Assembly: GCF_002812085.1 (NCBI RefSeq)
Contig: NZ_NPDM01000004.1
Coordinates: 124,001-188,000 of the forward strand
DNA: 64,000 nt
From: Leptospira levettii
Lineage (GTDB): Bacteria > Spirochaetota > Leptospiria > Leptospirales > Leptospiraceae
Direction: 5' to 3'
A program made the position numbers and the translations under genes. Each line of letters begins with the position of its first letter. Within the stretch, counting starts at the first letter, position 1. The notes under the pieces are model-generated. The model did no database searches, was not told the origin of the DNA, and saw only the letters and a list, made by a program, of their open reading frames with translations. Below are positions 25,547 through 34,919 of the stretch, one piece after another.

Positions 25547-26610
25547 ACAAAAAACCGACCGTTGTGATCATTGATGACTCACTTCTAGTGAGAAATATTT
25601 TAAGTGATGCACTCACTAAAAAAGAGGAAGTCTCTGTGATTGCCACTGGCAAAACAGGAATGGACTGTATTGATCTTGCTGAAAAGTTAAAACCAGATTT
25701 TATCGTTTTGGACATCGAGATGCCCATTATGGATGGTTTAACGGCTCTCGCAGATATTAAAAAGAAAAAACTCCCAAGCCATGTGATCATGTTGTCGGTA
25801 CTTACCCAACATGGTGCCGATGCTACCTTTAAGGCACTGGAACTTGGCGCAGTTGATTTTATCCCAAAACCTTCGAGTGGGAATCAGTTTTCGCCAGAAG
25901 ACATAGCGGCTGTTTTATCTCTCAAAATCAAAGGATTTTCGGATTCCAAACTCGTCAGTCCAGAACCCATTTCCCGTCCTGAACGGACCGAACGACAATT
26001 AAATAAAAGTTTTCAAAAACCGATCCAAGTAGATGCTATCGGAATTGGAACCTCCACGGGGGGACCAAAAGCGTTACAAACCGTTTTTGCAGGGATTCCA
26101 GCTGAATTTGCAAAGCCCATTTTTGTTGTGCAACATATGCCAGCAGGATTTACGAAAGCTTTTGCAGACAGATTGAATTCTTTGTCTAAAATACATGTGA
26201 AAGAAGCAGAACAGGGTGATTTGGTGCAAGCAGGAACCGCTTACATTGCCCCTGGTGACTACCAAATGAAGGTAGTTTCAAAAGGAAAAGATCGTTTCAT
26301 AGAGCTTACCCATTCAGAACAAGTGAATGGACATAGGCCTTCCATTGAAGTATTGTTTGATAGTTTGGTGGAAACATATGGAGCCGATCATTTATTATCC
26401 ATGATCATGACAGGTATGGGTAAAGATGGTTCACATGCCATTTCCAACATACACGCGAAAGGTGGTATTACTTTGGCGCAAAATGAAGCAACTTCTGTTG
26501 TGTATGGAATGAACCGTGTGGCAGTAGAACTTGGGGGAATTGATTTTGTTCTCCCAGTGGAAGAATTAGTACCAAAAATGATTGAATTATTAAAGTCGAG
26601 AGGGAATTAA
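25543..26610 (+). CDS. cheB: Chemotaxis protein-glutamate methylesterase CheB
   Basis: A 355-residue receptor methylesterase/deamidase. Receiver domain: IIDDS acidic pair, phospho-Asp in VLDIEMPIMDG and Lys in FIPKPSS. Linker about 125-165. Catalytic domain: Ser in GTSTGGPKAL, His in VQHMPAGFT and Asp in TGMGKDG, the complete triad. Coupled to cheA by ATGA. Confidence 0.97.
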   Translation: MNKKPTVVIIDDSLLVRNILSDALTKKEEVSVIATGKTGMDCIDLAEKLKPDFIVLDIEMPIMDGLTALADIKKKKLPSHVIMLSVLTQHGADATFKALELGAVDFIPKPSSGNQFSPEDIAAVLSLKIKGFSDSKLVSPEPISRPERTERQLNKSFQKPIQVDAIGIGTSTGGPKALQTVFAGIPAEFAKPIFVVQHMPAGFTKAFADRLNSLSKIHVKEAEQGDLVQAGTAYIAPGDYQMKVVSKGKDRFIELTHSEQVNGHRPSIEVLFDSLVETYGADHLLSMIMTGMGKDGSHAISNIHAKGGITLAQNEATSVVYGMNRVAVELGGIDFVLPVEELVPKMIELLKSRGN

Positions 26611-26611
26611 C

Positions 26612-26974
26612 ATGGCAAGAATTTTGGTTGTAGATGATGCAAAATTCATGAGAACGCTCGTTAAAGATGCGTTAGTTGGAGCAGGTCACGAAATCGTTGG
26701 TGAAGCAGAAAATGGTAACATTGCGGTTGAGCAGTACAAAAATCTCAAACCAGACTTAGTCACCATGGACATTACCATGCGCGAAAAAGATGGAATTGAA
26801 GCTACAAAAGAGATTATCAAATTTGATGCTTCTGCTAAAATCATTATGGTTACGGCACTTGGACAAGAAGACCTTTTAGCGAAGGCAATCAAAATGGGTG
26901 TAAAGGATTTTGTTGTAAAACCTTTCCCACCGGAAAGATTGCAACAAGCTGCCGCAAAAGCATTAGGTTTATAA
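26612..26974 (+). CDS. cheY: CheY-type response regulator
   Basis: A 120-residue single receiver domain: VVDDAKFMR (acidic pocket), phospho-Asp in LVTMDITMREKDGIE, Thr in IMVTALGQ and Lys in FVVKPFPPERL. Its place directly after cheB, one base away, makes it the likely flagellar-switch messenger of this cluster and the probable substrate of the CheC-like domain on CheA. Confidence 0.93.
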   Translation: MARILVVDDAKFMRTLVKDALVGAGHEIVGEAENGNIAVEQYKNLKPDLVTMDITMREKDGIEATKEIIKFDASAKIIMVTALGQEDLLAKAIKMGVKDFVVKPFPPERLQQAAAKALGL

Positions 26975-26977
26975 ATC

Positions 26978-27721
26978 GTGTCCCAAACCCCGGAGTTTAT
27001 CGTCCGGTGGCAAAACCAGGACGGTGGATTGACTGAAGGACCTTTGACGGTTTTATGGTCTCTGATTGATAGTTATAAGGTGGATATCTTTGAAGTCTCC
27101 CTTTCGCGTATCACATCTGATTTCATTCAATTTTTGAGAACGAGTCAATCCTTATCCATTGAGCTCACTTCAGAGTTTGCTGTAATGGCATCGCATTTAG
27201 TGTACTTAAAATCAAAGGCTCTTCTTCCAGACCCTGGTTTTGAAGAAGAAGACTATGACCCACCCTTACCTAAGGAACTTGTGGATAAACTTTTGGAACA
27301 CAAAAAATTCCAAATGGCGGGACAACGATTAGCAGAATTGGACAGATTGACCGCAGGTATGTTCACGCGGGAAACGAACCAAGTTTTGGATGAGACTGAA
27401 AATTGGTTGGATGTGAGTCTTGTTGATCTCATTTCAGCTTTCAATTCGATATTGGAACAAGAAAGTTCCAATGAAGCAGAAGAGCAAATACCGATTTACG
27501 AAGGGGTATCCCAATATTCGGTCGAAGACAAAATGGCATATCTGCAAAATCTCCTCGAAAAAACAGGCGAAATTCACTTCATGGATTTGTTTGAAAATGA
27601 CAAACCAGAAAAAAAAGAAATCGTCGCAGCCTTCCTTGCTGTATTAGAAGTTGTTAAAATCCGAGTTTGCAAAGTGATCCAACATGCAGTTTTCGGAGAA
27701 ATCAAAATAGTCAAGGTTTAG
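26978..27721 (+). CDS. scpA: Segregation and condensation protein A
   Basis: The 247-residue kleisin that bridges Smc heads. The N-terminal part shows FEGPL-like GLTEGPLTVLWSLIDSYKVDIFEVSLSRIT and MASHLVYLKSKALLPDP; the C-terminal winged helix ends with VVKIRVCKVIQHAVFGEIKI. GTG start at 26978, three bases after cheY. Paired with scpB as usual; linkage to chemotaxis genes is probably positional only. Confidence 0.92.
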   Translation: MSQTPEFIVRWQNQDGGLTEGPLTVLWSLIDSYKVDIFEVSLSRITSDFIQFLRTSQSLSIELTSEFAVMASHLVYLKSKALLPDPGFEEEDYDPPLPKELVDKLLEHKKFQMAGQRLAELDRLTAGMFTRETNQVLDETENWLDVSLVDLISAFNSILEQESSNEAEEQIPIYEGVSQYSVEDKMAYLQNLLEKTGEIHFMDLFENDKPEKKEIVAAFLAVLEVVKIRVCKVIQHAVFGEIKIVKV

Positions 27722-27727
27722 ATCAAT

Positions 27728-28366
27728 TTGGAAGAAAGAAACTATACAAAGGGCCTTCTTGAGGCACTTCTCTTTTTATCTTCAGATCCAATTAAATTAT
27801 CTGCACTGGCTAAGTCTTGTGGAATTGAAAAAACAGAAGCAAGAGAACTTTTAGATGAACTCATTCTTGATTACCAAGAAAGAGAAGGTGGTTTTTTACT
27901 CAGAGAAATCGCTGGTGGTTACCAATTCATCACAAACCAAAAATACAGCGAAATTCTATCTCATATCTTTAAAGATAAAAAAAGGGAAACTCTTTCACGG
28001 GGAACACTCGACACTCTTGCCATCATCGCTTACAAACAACCTATCACCTTGACTGAGTTAGATGAGATTCGTGGAGTATCCTCAAGGGCCATGGTCGCAA
28101 GTTTAATGTCCAAAAAATTGGTGAAAGCTGTTGGACAAAAAGAAGTTCCAGGTAGACCCACTTTATACGGAACTACAAACGAATTTTTATTACATTTTGG
28201 TTTGAGTAAACTGACAGACTTGCCAACTCCTGTGGAAGTAAAGGAACTCAAATTCGAAGATTTTACTCCAGAATCGATTCTGGTAACAGAAGAAACTGAA
28301 ATGAATCCTGATTTTGATATGGTTTCGTTACCAGAAGAATTAAAAGAAGAGAATCCAAATGAGTAA
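27728..28366 (+). CDS. scpB: Segregation and condensation protein B
   Basis: The 212-residue ScpB with twin winged helices: LLEALLFLSSDPIKLSALAKSCGI and DTLAIIAYKQPITLTELDEIRGVSS, then GRPTLYGTTNEFLLHFGL. The C-terminal tail is acidic. The TTG start at 27728 follows AAGG. Overlaps pheA by 8 bp. Confidence 0.94.
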   Translation: MEERNYTKGLLEALLFLSSDPIKLSALAKSCGIEKTEARELLDELILDYQEREGGFLLREIAGGYQFITNQKYSEILSHIFKDKKRETLSRGTLDTLAIIAYKQPITLTELDEIRGVSSRAMVASLMSKKLVKAVGQKEVPGRPTLYGTTNEFLLHFGLSKLTDLPTPVEVKELKFEDFTPESILVTEETEMNPDFDMVSLPEELKEENPNE

Positions 28367-29450
28367 CGCAGAAGAAGAATTAAAAAAACTACGTTCTGGT
28401 ATCGACTCACTGGACACTCAAATCATTGAACTCATCCAAAAACGAGCAGGATATGCACAAGAGATTGGCCGTGTGAAAAAAGAATCGGGTGGTCCAATTT
28501 ACCGACCTGATCGTGAAAAAGATGTGTATGAAAAAGTCACTGAACTTTCGAAGGGGCCTTTACCTGCATCTGTTATACGAGCAATTTATCGTGAAATGAT
28601 GTCTGGAACTATCGCCTTAGAACACCCGTTAAAGATTGGTTTTTTAGGTCCAGAAGGCAGTTTTTCTCATTCCGCTTTACGTTCTAAATTTGGAACTTCA
28701 ATAGAGGCAGTTCCTCAAACTTCGATTCCCGATGTATTCCGAATGGTGGAAGAAGAAAAATTAGATTACGGTGTTGTTCCTGTTGAAAATTCAACAGAAG
28801 GACAAGTGAGTTCCACATTGGATATGTTTCTTGAAACAAATCTCACTGTGTATTCGGAACTTTACCAAAGGATTTCTTTTTCACTATTAGGTTTTGAAAC
28901 TGATCTTGCAGCAGTAAAACGAATTTATGGGATCCGAATTGGGAATGAACAATGCCGAAATTGGATTTCAGCTAACTTACCTAATGCGGAAGTTGTGGAT
29001 ACCTCTTCTACTGCCATGGCAGCAAAATTAGTGTCGGAACGAAAAGATGGACTTGCAATTGCATCCAAAATTGCTGGAGAAATTTACAATCTGAATGTGA
29101 TTGCGGAAGGGATAGAAGATTATTCGGGAAATACCACTAGGTTTTTAGTGATTGGAAAAACCGAGTCACCAAAGACGAAAGAAGATAAAACCTCAATTGT
29201 TTTTTCCATTCCTAACCAAACAGGTTCTTTGTTTCAGATACTCAAAACCTTCCATGATGCTTCGGTGAATTTAACAAAAATTGAATCTAGGCCACTCAAA
29301 CGGAATTTATGGGAGTATCACTTTTTCATCGATTTTATTGGTCACAAAGCTGATCCAAAAATTACATCGTTACTTGAAACTGTAAAATCTCAATGTACAA
29401 TCTTTAAACTGCTTGGATCCTATCCTACTGCAGGATCTTTTCCGACATGA
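28359..29450 (+). CDS. pheA: Bifunctional chorismate mutase / prephenate dehydratase (P-protein)
   Basis: A 363-residue enzyme for phenylalanine synthesis. AroQ-type chorismate mutase (about 1-90): LRSGIDSLDTQIIELIQKR and RPDREKDV. Prephenate dehydratase (about 95-275): IGFLGPEGSFSHSA, VPVENSTEGQVSSTLD and the TRF motif in NTTRFLVIGK. The ACT domain (about 285-360) has the Phe-binding IESRPLK, so feedback control is expected. Coupled with tyrA by ATGA. Confidence 0.96.
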   Translation: MSNAEEELKKLRSGIDSLDTQIIELIQKRAGYAQEIGRVKKESGGPIYRPDREKDVYEKVTELSKGPLPASVIRAIYREMMSGTIALEHPLKIGFLGPEGSFSHSALRSKFGTSIEAVPQTSIPDVFRMVEEEKLDYGVVPVENSTEGQVSSTLDMFLETNLTVYSELYQRISFSLLGFETDLAAVKRIYGIRIGNEQCRNWISANLPNAEVVDTSSTAMAAKLVSERKDGLAIASKIAGEIYNLNVIAEGIEDYSGNTTRFLVIGKTESPKTKEDKTSIVFSIPNQTGSLFQILKTFHDASVNLTKIESRPLKRNLWEYHFFIDFIGHKADPKITSLLETVKSQCTIFKLLGSYPTAGSFPT

Positions 29451-30340
29451 AACTTGATCGTATCCTCATTTATGGAATGGGGCTTATGGGTGGATCCTTA
29501 TCTCTAGCCATTCGAGAAAAATATCCGAATGCAGAGATTAGTGGGGTTGTTCGTTCTAAAAAAAGTAAAACAACAATCCTTTCGAATAAATTGGCAAATC
29601 ATGTATTTACTTTAGATGAAAATCCAAAGATTGAATGGAATCATTTTGATTTAGTTGTATTTAGTACACCTGTCGAATCTGTTTTAAAACTCATACCAAG
29701 TTTACCAAAATCTGGAAAAACAATTTATATCGATCTTGGATCCACCAAGCAGTCTATTGTTGGTGTTGTAAATAGTCATTTTGGTGATAACGAACACAAT
29801 TATATTTCAACTCATCCGATGTGTGGTTCTGAACAAACTGGGCCAGAAGCAGCGTTACCAGCTTTGTATGTTGATAAACTATGTATTTTAACAAAACCTA
29901 AAATGGCGAATCAAACAAGCTTTGATTTTGTGAAACAATTTTGGGAATCGATAGGTTCGTGGACCATTGAAATGGATGCAAAAGTACATGATGAAACATT
30001 GGCATATGTTTCCCATTTGCCACATGTGATTTCGACAATTCTTGTGAATGTTGCTGGTAAAAATCAAACAACGATGGACCAAGTCAATTCAATCCTAAAA
30101 CCAATTACTGGCGGAGGATTTCGAGACATGTCAAGGATTGCGGGATCTAATGCAGAAATGTGGGTTTCTATTTTTAAAGAAAACAAATCCTTTCTCATTG
30201 ATTCGATTGATCAATTCATTTCCCAACTTACGGAATTCAGAAATTTATTTTTTGATGAAATTGGACTAGATGAATCTAAAATGATTTCCATTTGGGAAAC
30301 AGCACTCGAGAAAAAAGAAACAATTCAAAAAATCAAATGA
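29447..30340 (+). CDS. tyrA: Prephenate dehydrogenase
   Basis: A 297-residue NAD(P)-dependent enzyme for tyrosine synthesis. The Rossmann loop is YGMGLMGGSLSLAIRE, followed by VVFSTPVE, YIDLGSTKQSIV, the catalytic-region STHPMCGSEQTGPEAA and SHLPHVISTIL. No ACT domain. It shares the pheA stop (ATGA) and is itself followed by an ATGA overlap with the NamZ-like gene, so four genes from scpB onward are tightly coupled. Confidence 0.93.
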   Translation: MKLDRILIYGMGLMGGSLSLAIREKYPNAEISGVVRSKKSKTTILSNKLANHVFTLDENPKIEWNHFDLVVFSTPVESVLKLIPSLPKSGKTIYIDLGSTKQSIVGVVNSHFGDNEHNYISTHPMCGSEQTGPEAALPALYVDKLCILTKPKMANQTSFDFVKQFWESIGSWTIEMDAKVHDETLAYVSHLPHVISTILVNVAGKNQTTMDQVNSILKPITGGGFRDMSRIAGSNAEMWVSIFKENKSFLIDSIDQFISQLTEFRNLFFDEIGLDESKMISIWETALEKKETIQKIK

Positions 30341-31494
30341 AGTTTCTGAAGAACATACAAAAACTAAGCGGTTGTTTGGCGGGTATTTTAACTAACCAAA
30401 GTGCTTTTGGTTATCTTGGAAAGTATCATTTCCAAACCTATTCTGAAATTTTTAATTTAAAAACTATTTTTTTGCCAGAACACGGTTTGTTTGCTGAGTT
30501 ACAAGACCAAGTGAGTGGAGATGAATTGTCTTATCTTTTTGGAGATATGCAAATTGTAAATTTGTATGGTAAAGAAGAGAGTAGTTTAGTTCCACCGAAA
30601 GAGAGTTTAAAAAATTTAGATGTAGTGATCATCGATATTAAGGATGTTGGTTCACGTTATTATACATTTTTAACGACTGCATATTATATCTTAGAGGAAC
30701 TTTCAAAACTAAAAAAAGAAACTGGTAAATCACCTGTCTTTTTAGTAATCGATTCTCCCAATCCAATTGGAACAAAAGTGGAAGGAAGTCCCTTACAGGA
30801 AACGTATGAATCGTTTGTTGGAGTTAAATCTGTCCTTCACCGCCATGGTCTTACACCTGGGGGTTTATTAACGTATTATAATGAAACTTTCCATTTGAAT
30901 GTTGATGTTGTAGTTGTTCCTGTTGGAGTTTTTCACCCAAACAAGGTGAATTCATTTGAATGGGTTCCTCCATCCCCAAATATTCCAACGCAAAATACAT
31001 GTTATGTGTATCCAGGTATGTGTTTATTAGAAGGGACAAACTTATCCGAAGGAAGAGGCACAACAAAACCATTCGAAACTTTTGGTGCACCTTATTTATT
31101 AGGCAAAGAAAAGTTAGAACTTGATAAAAGATTGTTATCTCACCAAAAGGGTAGTTTTTTGTTACGCAACTTACGATTTTTGCCTACGTTTCATAAGTTT
31201 GCGGGTATCATTTGTGAAGGTTACCAATTAATGGTTTTAAAACCCAAACAATTTCATTCATTATACTTTACTTTATACTTTTTAAAACAAATACATGAAT
31301 TGTTTCCGAATCAATTTGAGTTTTTAAAAGGTGTATATGAGTTTCGATCAGACAGGCCTGCAATTGAACTTCTTGCAGGTGATTCCTATTTACTTGACTA
31401 TCTGTACGGAAAATATTCAGATTCTGATCTCGAAAGGTATTTGGAAGAAAAAGAATCAGTTTGGAACAAGGCAATAAAACCGTTCCGGTATTAA
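30337..31494 (+). CDS. DUF1343 / NamZ-like exo-beta-N-acetylmuramidase (GH171)
   Basis: A 385-residue protein with the DUF1343 signatures GILTNQSAFG, IFLPEHGLFA, VIIDIKDVGSRYYTF, LVIDSPNPIG and LEGTNLSEGRGTTKPFE. Characterised relatives (NamZ) remove terminal MurNAc from peptidoglycan fragments in muropeptide recycling. I use the ATG at 30337 (ATGA overlap with tyrA). No signal peptide is visible, so a cytoplasmic recycling role is likelier than wall turnover outside the cell. Linkage to aromatic amino acid genes is unexplained. Confidence 0.85.
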   Translation: MKFLKNIQKLSGCLAGILTNQSAFGYLGKYHFQTYSEIFNLKTIFLPEHGLFAELQDQVSGDELSYLFGDMQIVNLYGKEESSLVPPKESLKNLDVVIIDIKDVGSRYYTFLTTAYYILEELSKLKKETGKSPVFLVIDSPNPIGTKVEGSPLQETYESFVGVKSVLHRHGLTPGGLLTYYNETFHLNVDVVVVPVGVFHPNKVNSFEWVPPSPNIPTQNTCYVYPGMCLLEGTNLSEGRGTTKPFETFGAPYLLGKEKLELDKRLLSHQKGSFLLRNLRFLPTFHKFAGIICEGYQLMVLKPKQFHSLYFTLYFLKQIHELFPNQFEFLKGVYEFRSDRPAIELLAGDSYLLDYLYGKYSDSDLERYLEEKESVWNKAIKPFRY

Positions 31495-31542
31495 TTTTTT
31501 TAACAAATTGGTGTTGCAGACCGACTAAAGGTTAGGTATACA

Positions 31543-32139
31543 ATGACCATGACAAAACTGTTTCGAACCATCATTCTATTTTCCCTCATGACTACTTTAT
31601 TCACCAATTGTGGTTATAACCGAATCCAAGAGTTGGATGAAGAAGTTTCGGCTTCTTGGGCAGAGGTGCTCAACCAATACAAAAGAAGAGCTGATTTAGT
31701 TCCCAATTTAGTTTCAGCAGTGAAGGGTTTTGCTAACCAAGAAAAAGACATCATGAAAGGGATTGCAGAAGCAAGAGCAAAAATTGGATCCATCCAAGCA
31801 ACTCCTGAGCTAATCAACAATCCTGAAAGTTTAAAACAATTTGACCAAGCTCAAGGACAACTTGGCTCTGCATTGTCTAGACTTCTTATGATCCAAGAAA
31901 ACTACCCACAGTTAAAATCAGACCAACATTTTTCTGATTTGATGGCACAACTAGAGGGAACTGAAAATCGAATCACTGTTGCTAGGAACCGATTCATCAA
32001 AGCAACAAAAGAGTTTAACGTTTACATCCGCCAATTCCCTGCTGTCTTAACAGCAAAAGCATTTGGATATGAAGCAAAAGCAACATTTACTGTCGAAGAC
32101 CAAAAGACGATAGAAAATGCTCCCAAAGTTGAGTTCTAA
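31543..32139 (+). CDS. LemA family lipoprotein
   Basis: A 198-residue LemA-family protein. The N-terminus has a lipobox-like LFTNC at about residues 21-25, fitting the relaxed spirochaete lipobox, so it is probably acylated; most LemA proteins keep a transmembrane helix instead. The core reads ELDEEVSASWAEVLNQYKRRADLVPNLVSAVKGFA and ITVARNRFIKATKEFNVYIRQFP. AAAGG lies 11 bases before the ATG at 31543; a second ATG at 31549 is possible. A strong terminator follows. The cellular role of LemA is unclear. Confidence 0.9.
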   Translation: MTMTKLFRTIILFSLMTTLFTNCGYNRIQELDEEVSASWAEVLNQYKRRADLVPNLVSAVKGFANQEKDIMKGIAEARAKIGSIQATPELINNPESLKQFDQAQGQLGSALSRLLMIQENYPQLKSDQHFSDLMAQLEGTENRITVARNRFIKATKEFNVYIRQFPAVLTAKAFGYEAKATFTVEDQKTIENAPKVEF

Positions 32140-32178
32140 TTCAGATCTTAAATCATAACAGACTAGATTTGTGTGATA

Positions 32179-32208
32179 AAAAACCGGTGAAAACCGGTTT
32201 TTCTTTTT
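32179..32208 (+). terminator. Rho-independent terminator after lemA
   Basis: A perfect 10-bp stem (32179-32188 with 32193-32202) capped by a GAAA tetraloop and followed by CTTTTT. It separates lemA from the convergent MBOAT gene and, being A-rich on the left, may work in both directions. Confidence 0.9.
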
Positions 32209-33637
32209 AGAATTGGAAGTATAAAAATGGACTGGATACTGTTACACTGTATATGATAAACGATGTCACATAGAGCAATATACAAGTTGGTACCAAAAAA
32301 TATAAGTGGTCTGTGATAAATGCAAACCGATCTTCTTTCTGATCCTGCATAATATCAACAAAGAATAAAAATCCAACTAACGCAACTAAGCTTAGACTCA
32401 TCTGGGGAAATTGTCCAATCGCTCCAGTAAACGCTCTTTCTAACATAATATTAGTGATTCCCATTCCTGTGGGGACTTCTGGAGTTGCTTTCGCGCGAAA
32501 GAAAAAACAGGACAAAACAAAAACGCCAACTGGGTAAATTGGTTGGATGTATCTGGGTACTTTGTTCCAGGCATTCCGCATCGTTTCAAATTTAAAAACA
32601 AATTTTTCAACTACCATCATTGTGGAGTGGAGAGTACCCCAAAAAACAAAAGTCCAATCTGCACCATGCCATATTCCTGAAACAAATGTAGTGATGAATA
32701 AATTTACATACGCTAAAATTTCACCCCTTCGGTTTCCACCTAACGTGATGTATACATAATCTCTCAGCCAGGAACTAAATGAAATATGCCATCTTCTCCA
32801 AAGTTCACTAAGTGTACCCGATAAAAAAGGTCGGTCAAAGTTTTTGGGAATATGAAATCCAAGTATTCTTGCTGTACCAATTGCAATATCTGAGTAACCA
32901 GAAAAATCACAGTAAATCTGAACTGCGAATAAAAATGCGGCAATCCACATGGCGATCCAATTGTATTCCGTTGGGTTTGCGTAAATAGGATCGATCACAT
33001 ACGATACAGGGTCTGCTATGAATGTTTTTTTAAAGATTCCCCAAAAGAGCTGTTTTAATCCATGTTTTAGATTATCTTTTGTAAAGTCTTTTGAATCTAA
33101 AAATTGGTGTAATACATCACTGGCACGTAAGATAGGACCTGCCACAAGTTGTGGGAAAAATGACAAAAAAAGACCAAAGTGGAAAATAGATTTTGCTCTT
33201 TCTACAACACCTTTGTAAACATCTACCGCATAAGAAACCGCTTGGAGTGTAAAAAAACTAATCCCCATAGGAAGTAAAATTCCCGATTTTTGAACAAACT
33301 CAGGATCACAAGGAGTAAAGGAAAAGGTTTGGTTCCATACTGTGATTGAAAAATCTAAATACTTGAATACAAATAATAAACTTAAATTGCTCCAAACAGC
33401 TACATTTAACCAAAAAATCTTTTTATTTTTTGATTGGGTTTCTTCCATGTAATCGACTGCAAGTTTTGTGATTACGAAAGAGAAAACGAGTAGAATGAGA
33501 AATGGAATTCTGAAAATTGCATAAAAATACAAACTAACAATGAATAACCATAAGCCTTGGAATCGTTTTGGAATTAGGAAATATATGAATATGACTACTG
33601 GTGCGAATATTAAATAATGAACTGAGTTGAAGAGCAT
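32207..33637 (-). CDS. MBOAT family membrane O-acyltransferase (AlgI/DltB type)
   Basis: A 476-residue polytopic enzyme (about 10-12 helices) that moves acyl groups across the membrane to extracytoplasmic sugars. Diagnostic parts: YFYAIFRIPFLILL, LLPMGISFFTLQAVSYAVDVYKG, FFPQLVAGPILRA, DFSGYSDIAIGTARILGF, ELWRRWHISFSSWLRDYVYI and the catalytic His in SGIWHGADWTFVFWG. The next two genes upstream on the same strand encode SGNH proteins, a pairing like AlgI with AlgJ/AlgX, so O-acetylation of a surface polysaccharide or lipid is inferred. Confidence 0.93.
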   Translation of the reverse strand: MLFNSVHYLIFAPVVIFIYFLIPKRFQGLWLFIVSLYFYAIFRIPFLILLVFSFVITKLAVDYMEETQSKNKKIFWLNVAVWSNLSLLFVFKYLDFSITVWNQTFSFTPCDPEFVQKSGILLPMGISFFTLQAVSYAVDVYKGVVERAKSIFHFGLFLSFFPQLVAGPILRASDVLHQFLDSKDFTKDNLKHGLKQLFWGIFKKTFIADPVSYVIDPIYANPTEYNWIAMWIAAFLFAVQIYCDFSGYSDIAIGTARILGFHIPKNFDRPFLSGTLSELWRRWHISFSSWLRDYVYITLGGNRRGEILAYVNLFITTFVSGIWHGADWTFVFWGTLHSTMMVVEKFVFKFETMRNAWNKVPRYIQPIYPVGVFVLSCFFFRAKATPEVPTGMGITNIMLERAFTGAIGQFPQMSLSLVALVGFLFFVDIMQDQKEDRFAFITDHLYFLVPTCILLYVTSFIIYSVTVSSPFLYFQF

Positions 33638-33638
33638 T

Positions 33639-34877
33639 TTACTTTATATCCTTTAAGGCAGATCGAATGGATTCGGATGCCCAAAGATTTCCGAGTTTTG
33701 TTAGGTGGCCATCACCTGGAATATAATAATCTTGGATTCCTGCTTTTTTTGTTTTCCCATGTATCGTAAATTCTCTGCCACACATTTTGTCAGTGTATGG
33801 TAAGATTTCCAATGTTCTGATATTTTTAGATTCTAAATACCTTTTTGCTCTGAGAGCATAATTTCCTAATTGATTGTATTTGCCAAGTTGCCGGCAATAC
33901 ACTTCTTCAATTTGCATCGGTAATAAAACAGGAATGAATTCAAAACCTTTGTCTTTCGAAAACTGAATCATTTTGTCATAGGCTCTTGTCGTGGTTTCAG
34001 GAAGTGGCTCTAGATCATTTGTATTGATTGGAGTATCACTGCATTGGATTTGTAAATTAGGAATTGGGGTGGGGCAAATGAATGTATCAGAATTTTCACA
34101 TGTTAGCTTTTTGACAGGAATGATAAATGCTTCCTTTAAGTATTGAAGAGGTGATTCCGTAATTTGATTGGAATCCATTTTCATGACGTATTTGGTTTGT
34201 GCCCATTTTACCTTTGTTTGTTCATAAGCAAGTTTCAGTGCTTGTAATAAATAAGAAACACGAGTGAGTTCAAACTGTACACGAAATTTATTTTTCCATT
34301 CTAAATCATTTTCGTGTAGGGCATCATTTTCATCGTCAGGTAAAATCCCTTGTGCACGTAATTCGTCAGGCATCGTAAAGTCATTGGGAGAGATAAAAAA
34401 GAGAACCTTTTTGATATTTGGGATTTTCTCTGATAAATCTTTTAGGCGTTTGTAAGAACCAAGAGAACCGTAAGCATCAACTCCAAAATTTAAACTTTGG
34501 TACTCGGTTCCATTTTCCTCATATCCATTGAGTTTCGAACAAAACGTATCTTCGTCAGAAACTCCAAATCCCATTACAAGGCTATCTCCGAGGCATACGA
34601 GTTTGGGTTTTTCTGGAATCGGTTCCTCTAGCCCTCTTAGTCCAATGGAATTTGTTGTGAATTGCCCCTGCCAAAGGTCAGCATAATGTCGTACAAATCT
34701 ACTTTCGTTTGGGGCAAGAGTGACACCATATTCTGGATGGTATGCATGCAATAGTTTTACATCACGGTAATATCGTAAGGCAGGAGGGTTGGCTAAGCGA
34801 AAGATCCCTTCCAAGGACAATAAAGCGAACGGGAAAAGTAGGACAATGGCTCCCCATCGTTTCCAGTTTAAGATCAT
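33639..34877 (-). CDS. Membrane-anchored SGNH/GDSL protein, likely partner of the MBOAT enzyme
   Basis: A 412-residue protein with one N-terminal anchor (residues about 8-26) and an extracytoplasmic SGNH domain. Block I is CLGDSLVMGFGV (Ser), block II Gly lies in NFGVDAYGS, block III Asn is in FISPNDF, and block V is GDGHLTKLGN (Asp and His). All four SGNH positions are present, so an esterase or acetyl-transfer activity is likely. It ends one base before the MBOAT ATG. The middle region with several Cys (about 255-285) is an insert. Confidence 0.8.
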   Translation of the reverse strand: MILNWKRWGAIVLLFPFALLSLEGIFRLANPPALRYYRDVKLLHAYHPEYGVTLAPNESRFVRHYADLWQGQFTTNSIGLRGLEEPIPEKPKLVCLGDSLVMGFGVSDEDTFCSKLNGYEENGTEYQSLNFGVDAYGSLGSYKRLKDLSEKIPNIKKVLFFISPNDFTMPDELRAQGILPDDENDALHENDLEWKNKFRVQFELTRVSYLLQALKLAYEQTKVKWAQTKYVMKMDSNQITESPLQYLKEAFIIPVKKLTCENSDTFICPTPIPNLQIQCSDTPINTNDLEPLPETTTRAYDKMIQFSKDKGFEFIPVLLPMQIEEVYCRQLGKYNQLGNYALRAKRYLESKNIRTLEILPYTDKMCGREFTIHGKTKKAGIQDYYIPGDGHLTKLGNLWASESIRSALKDIK

Positions 34878-34919
34878 ATCCCTCTAAACTTTAGAATGGG
34901 ACTTAGGAATCAAGCATTT

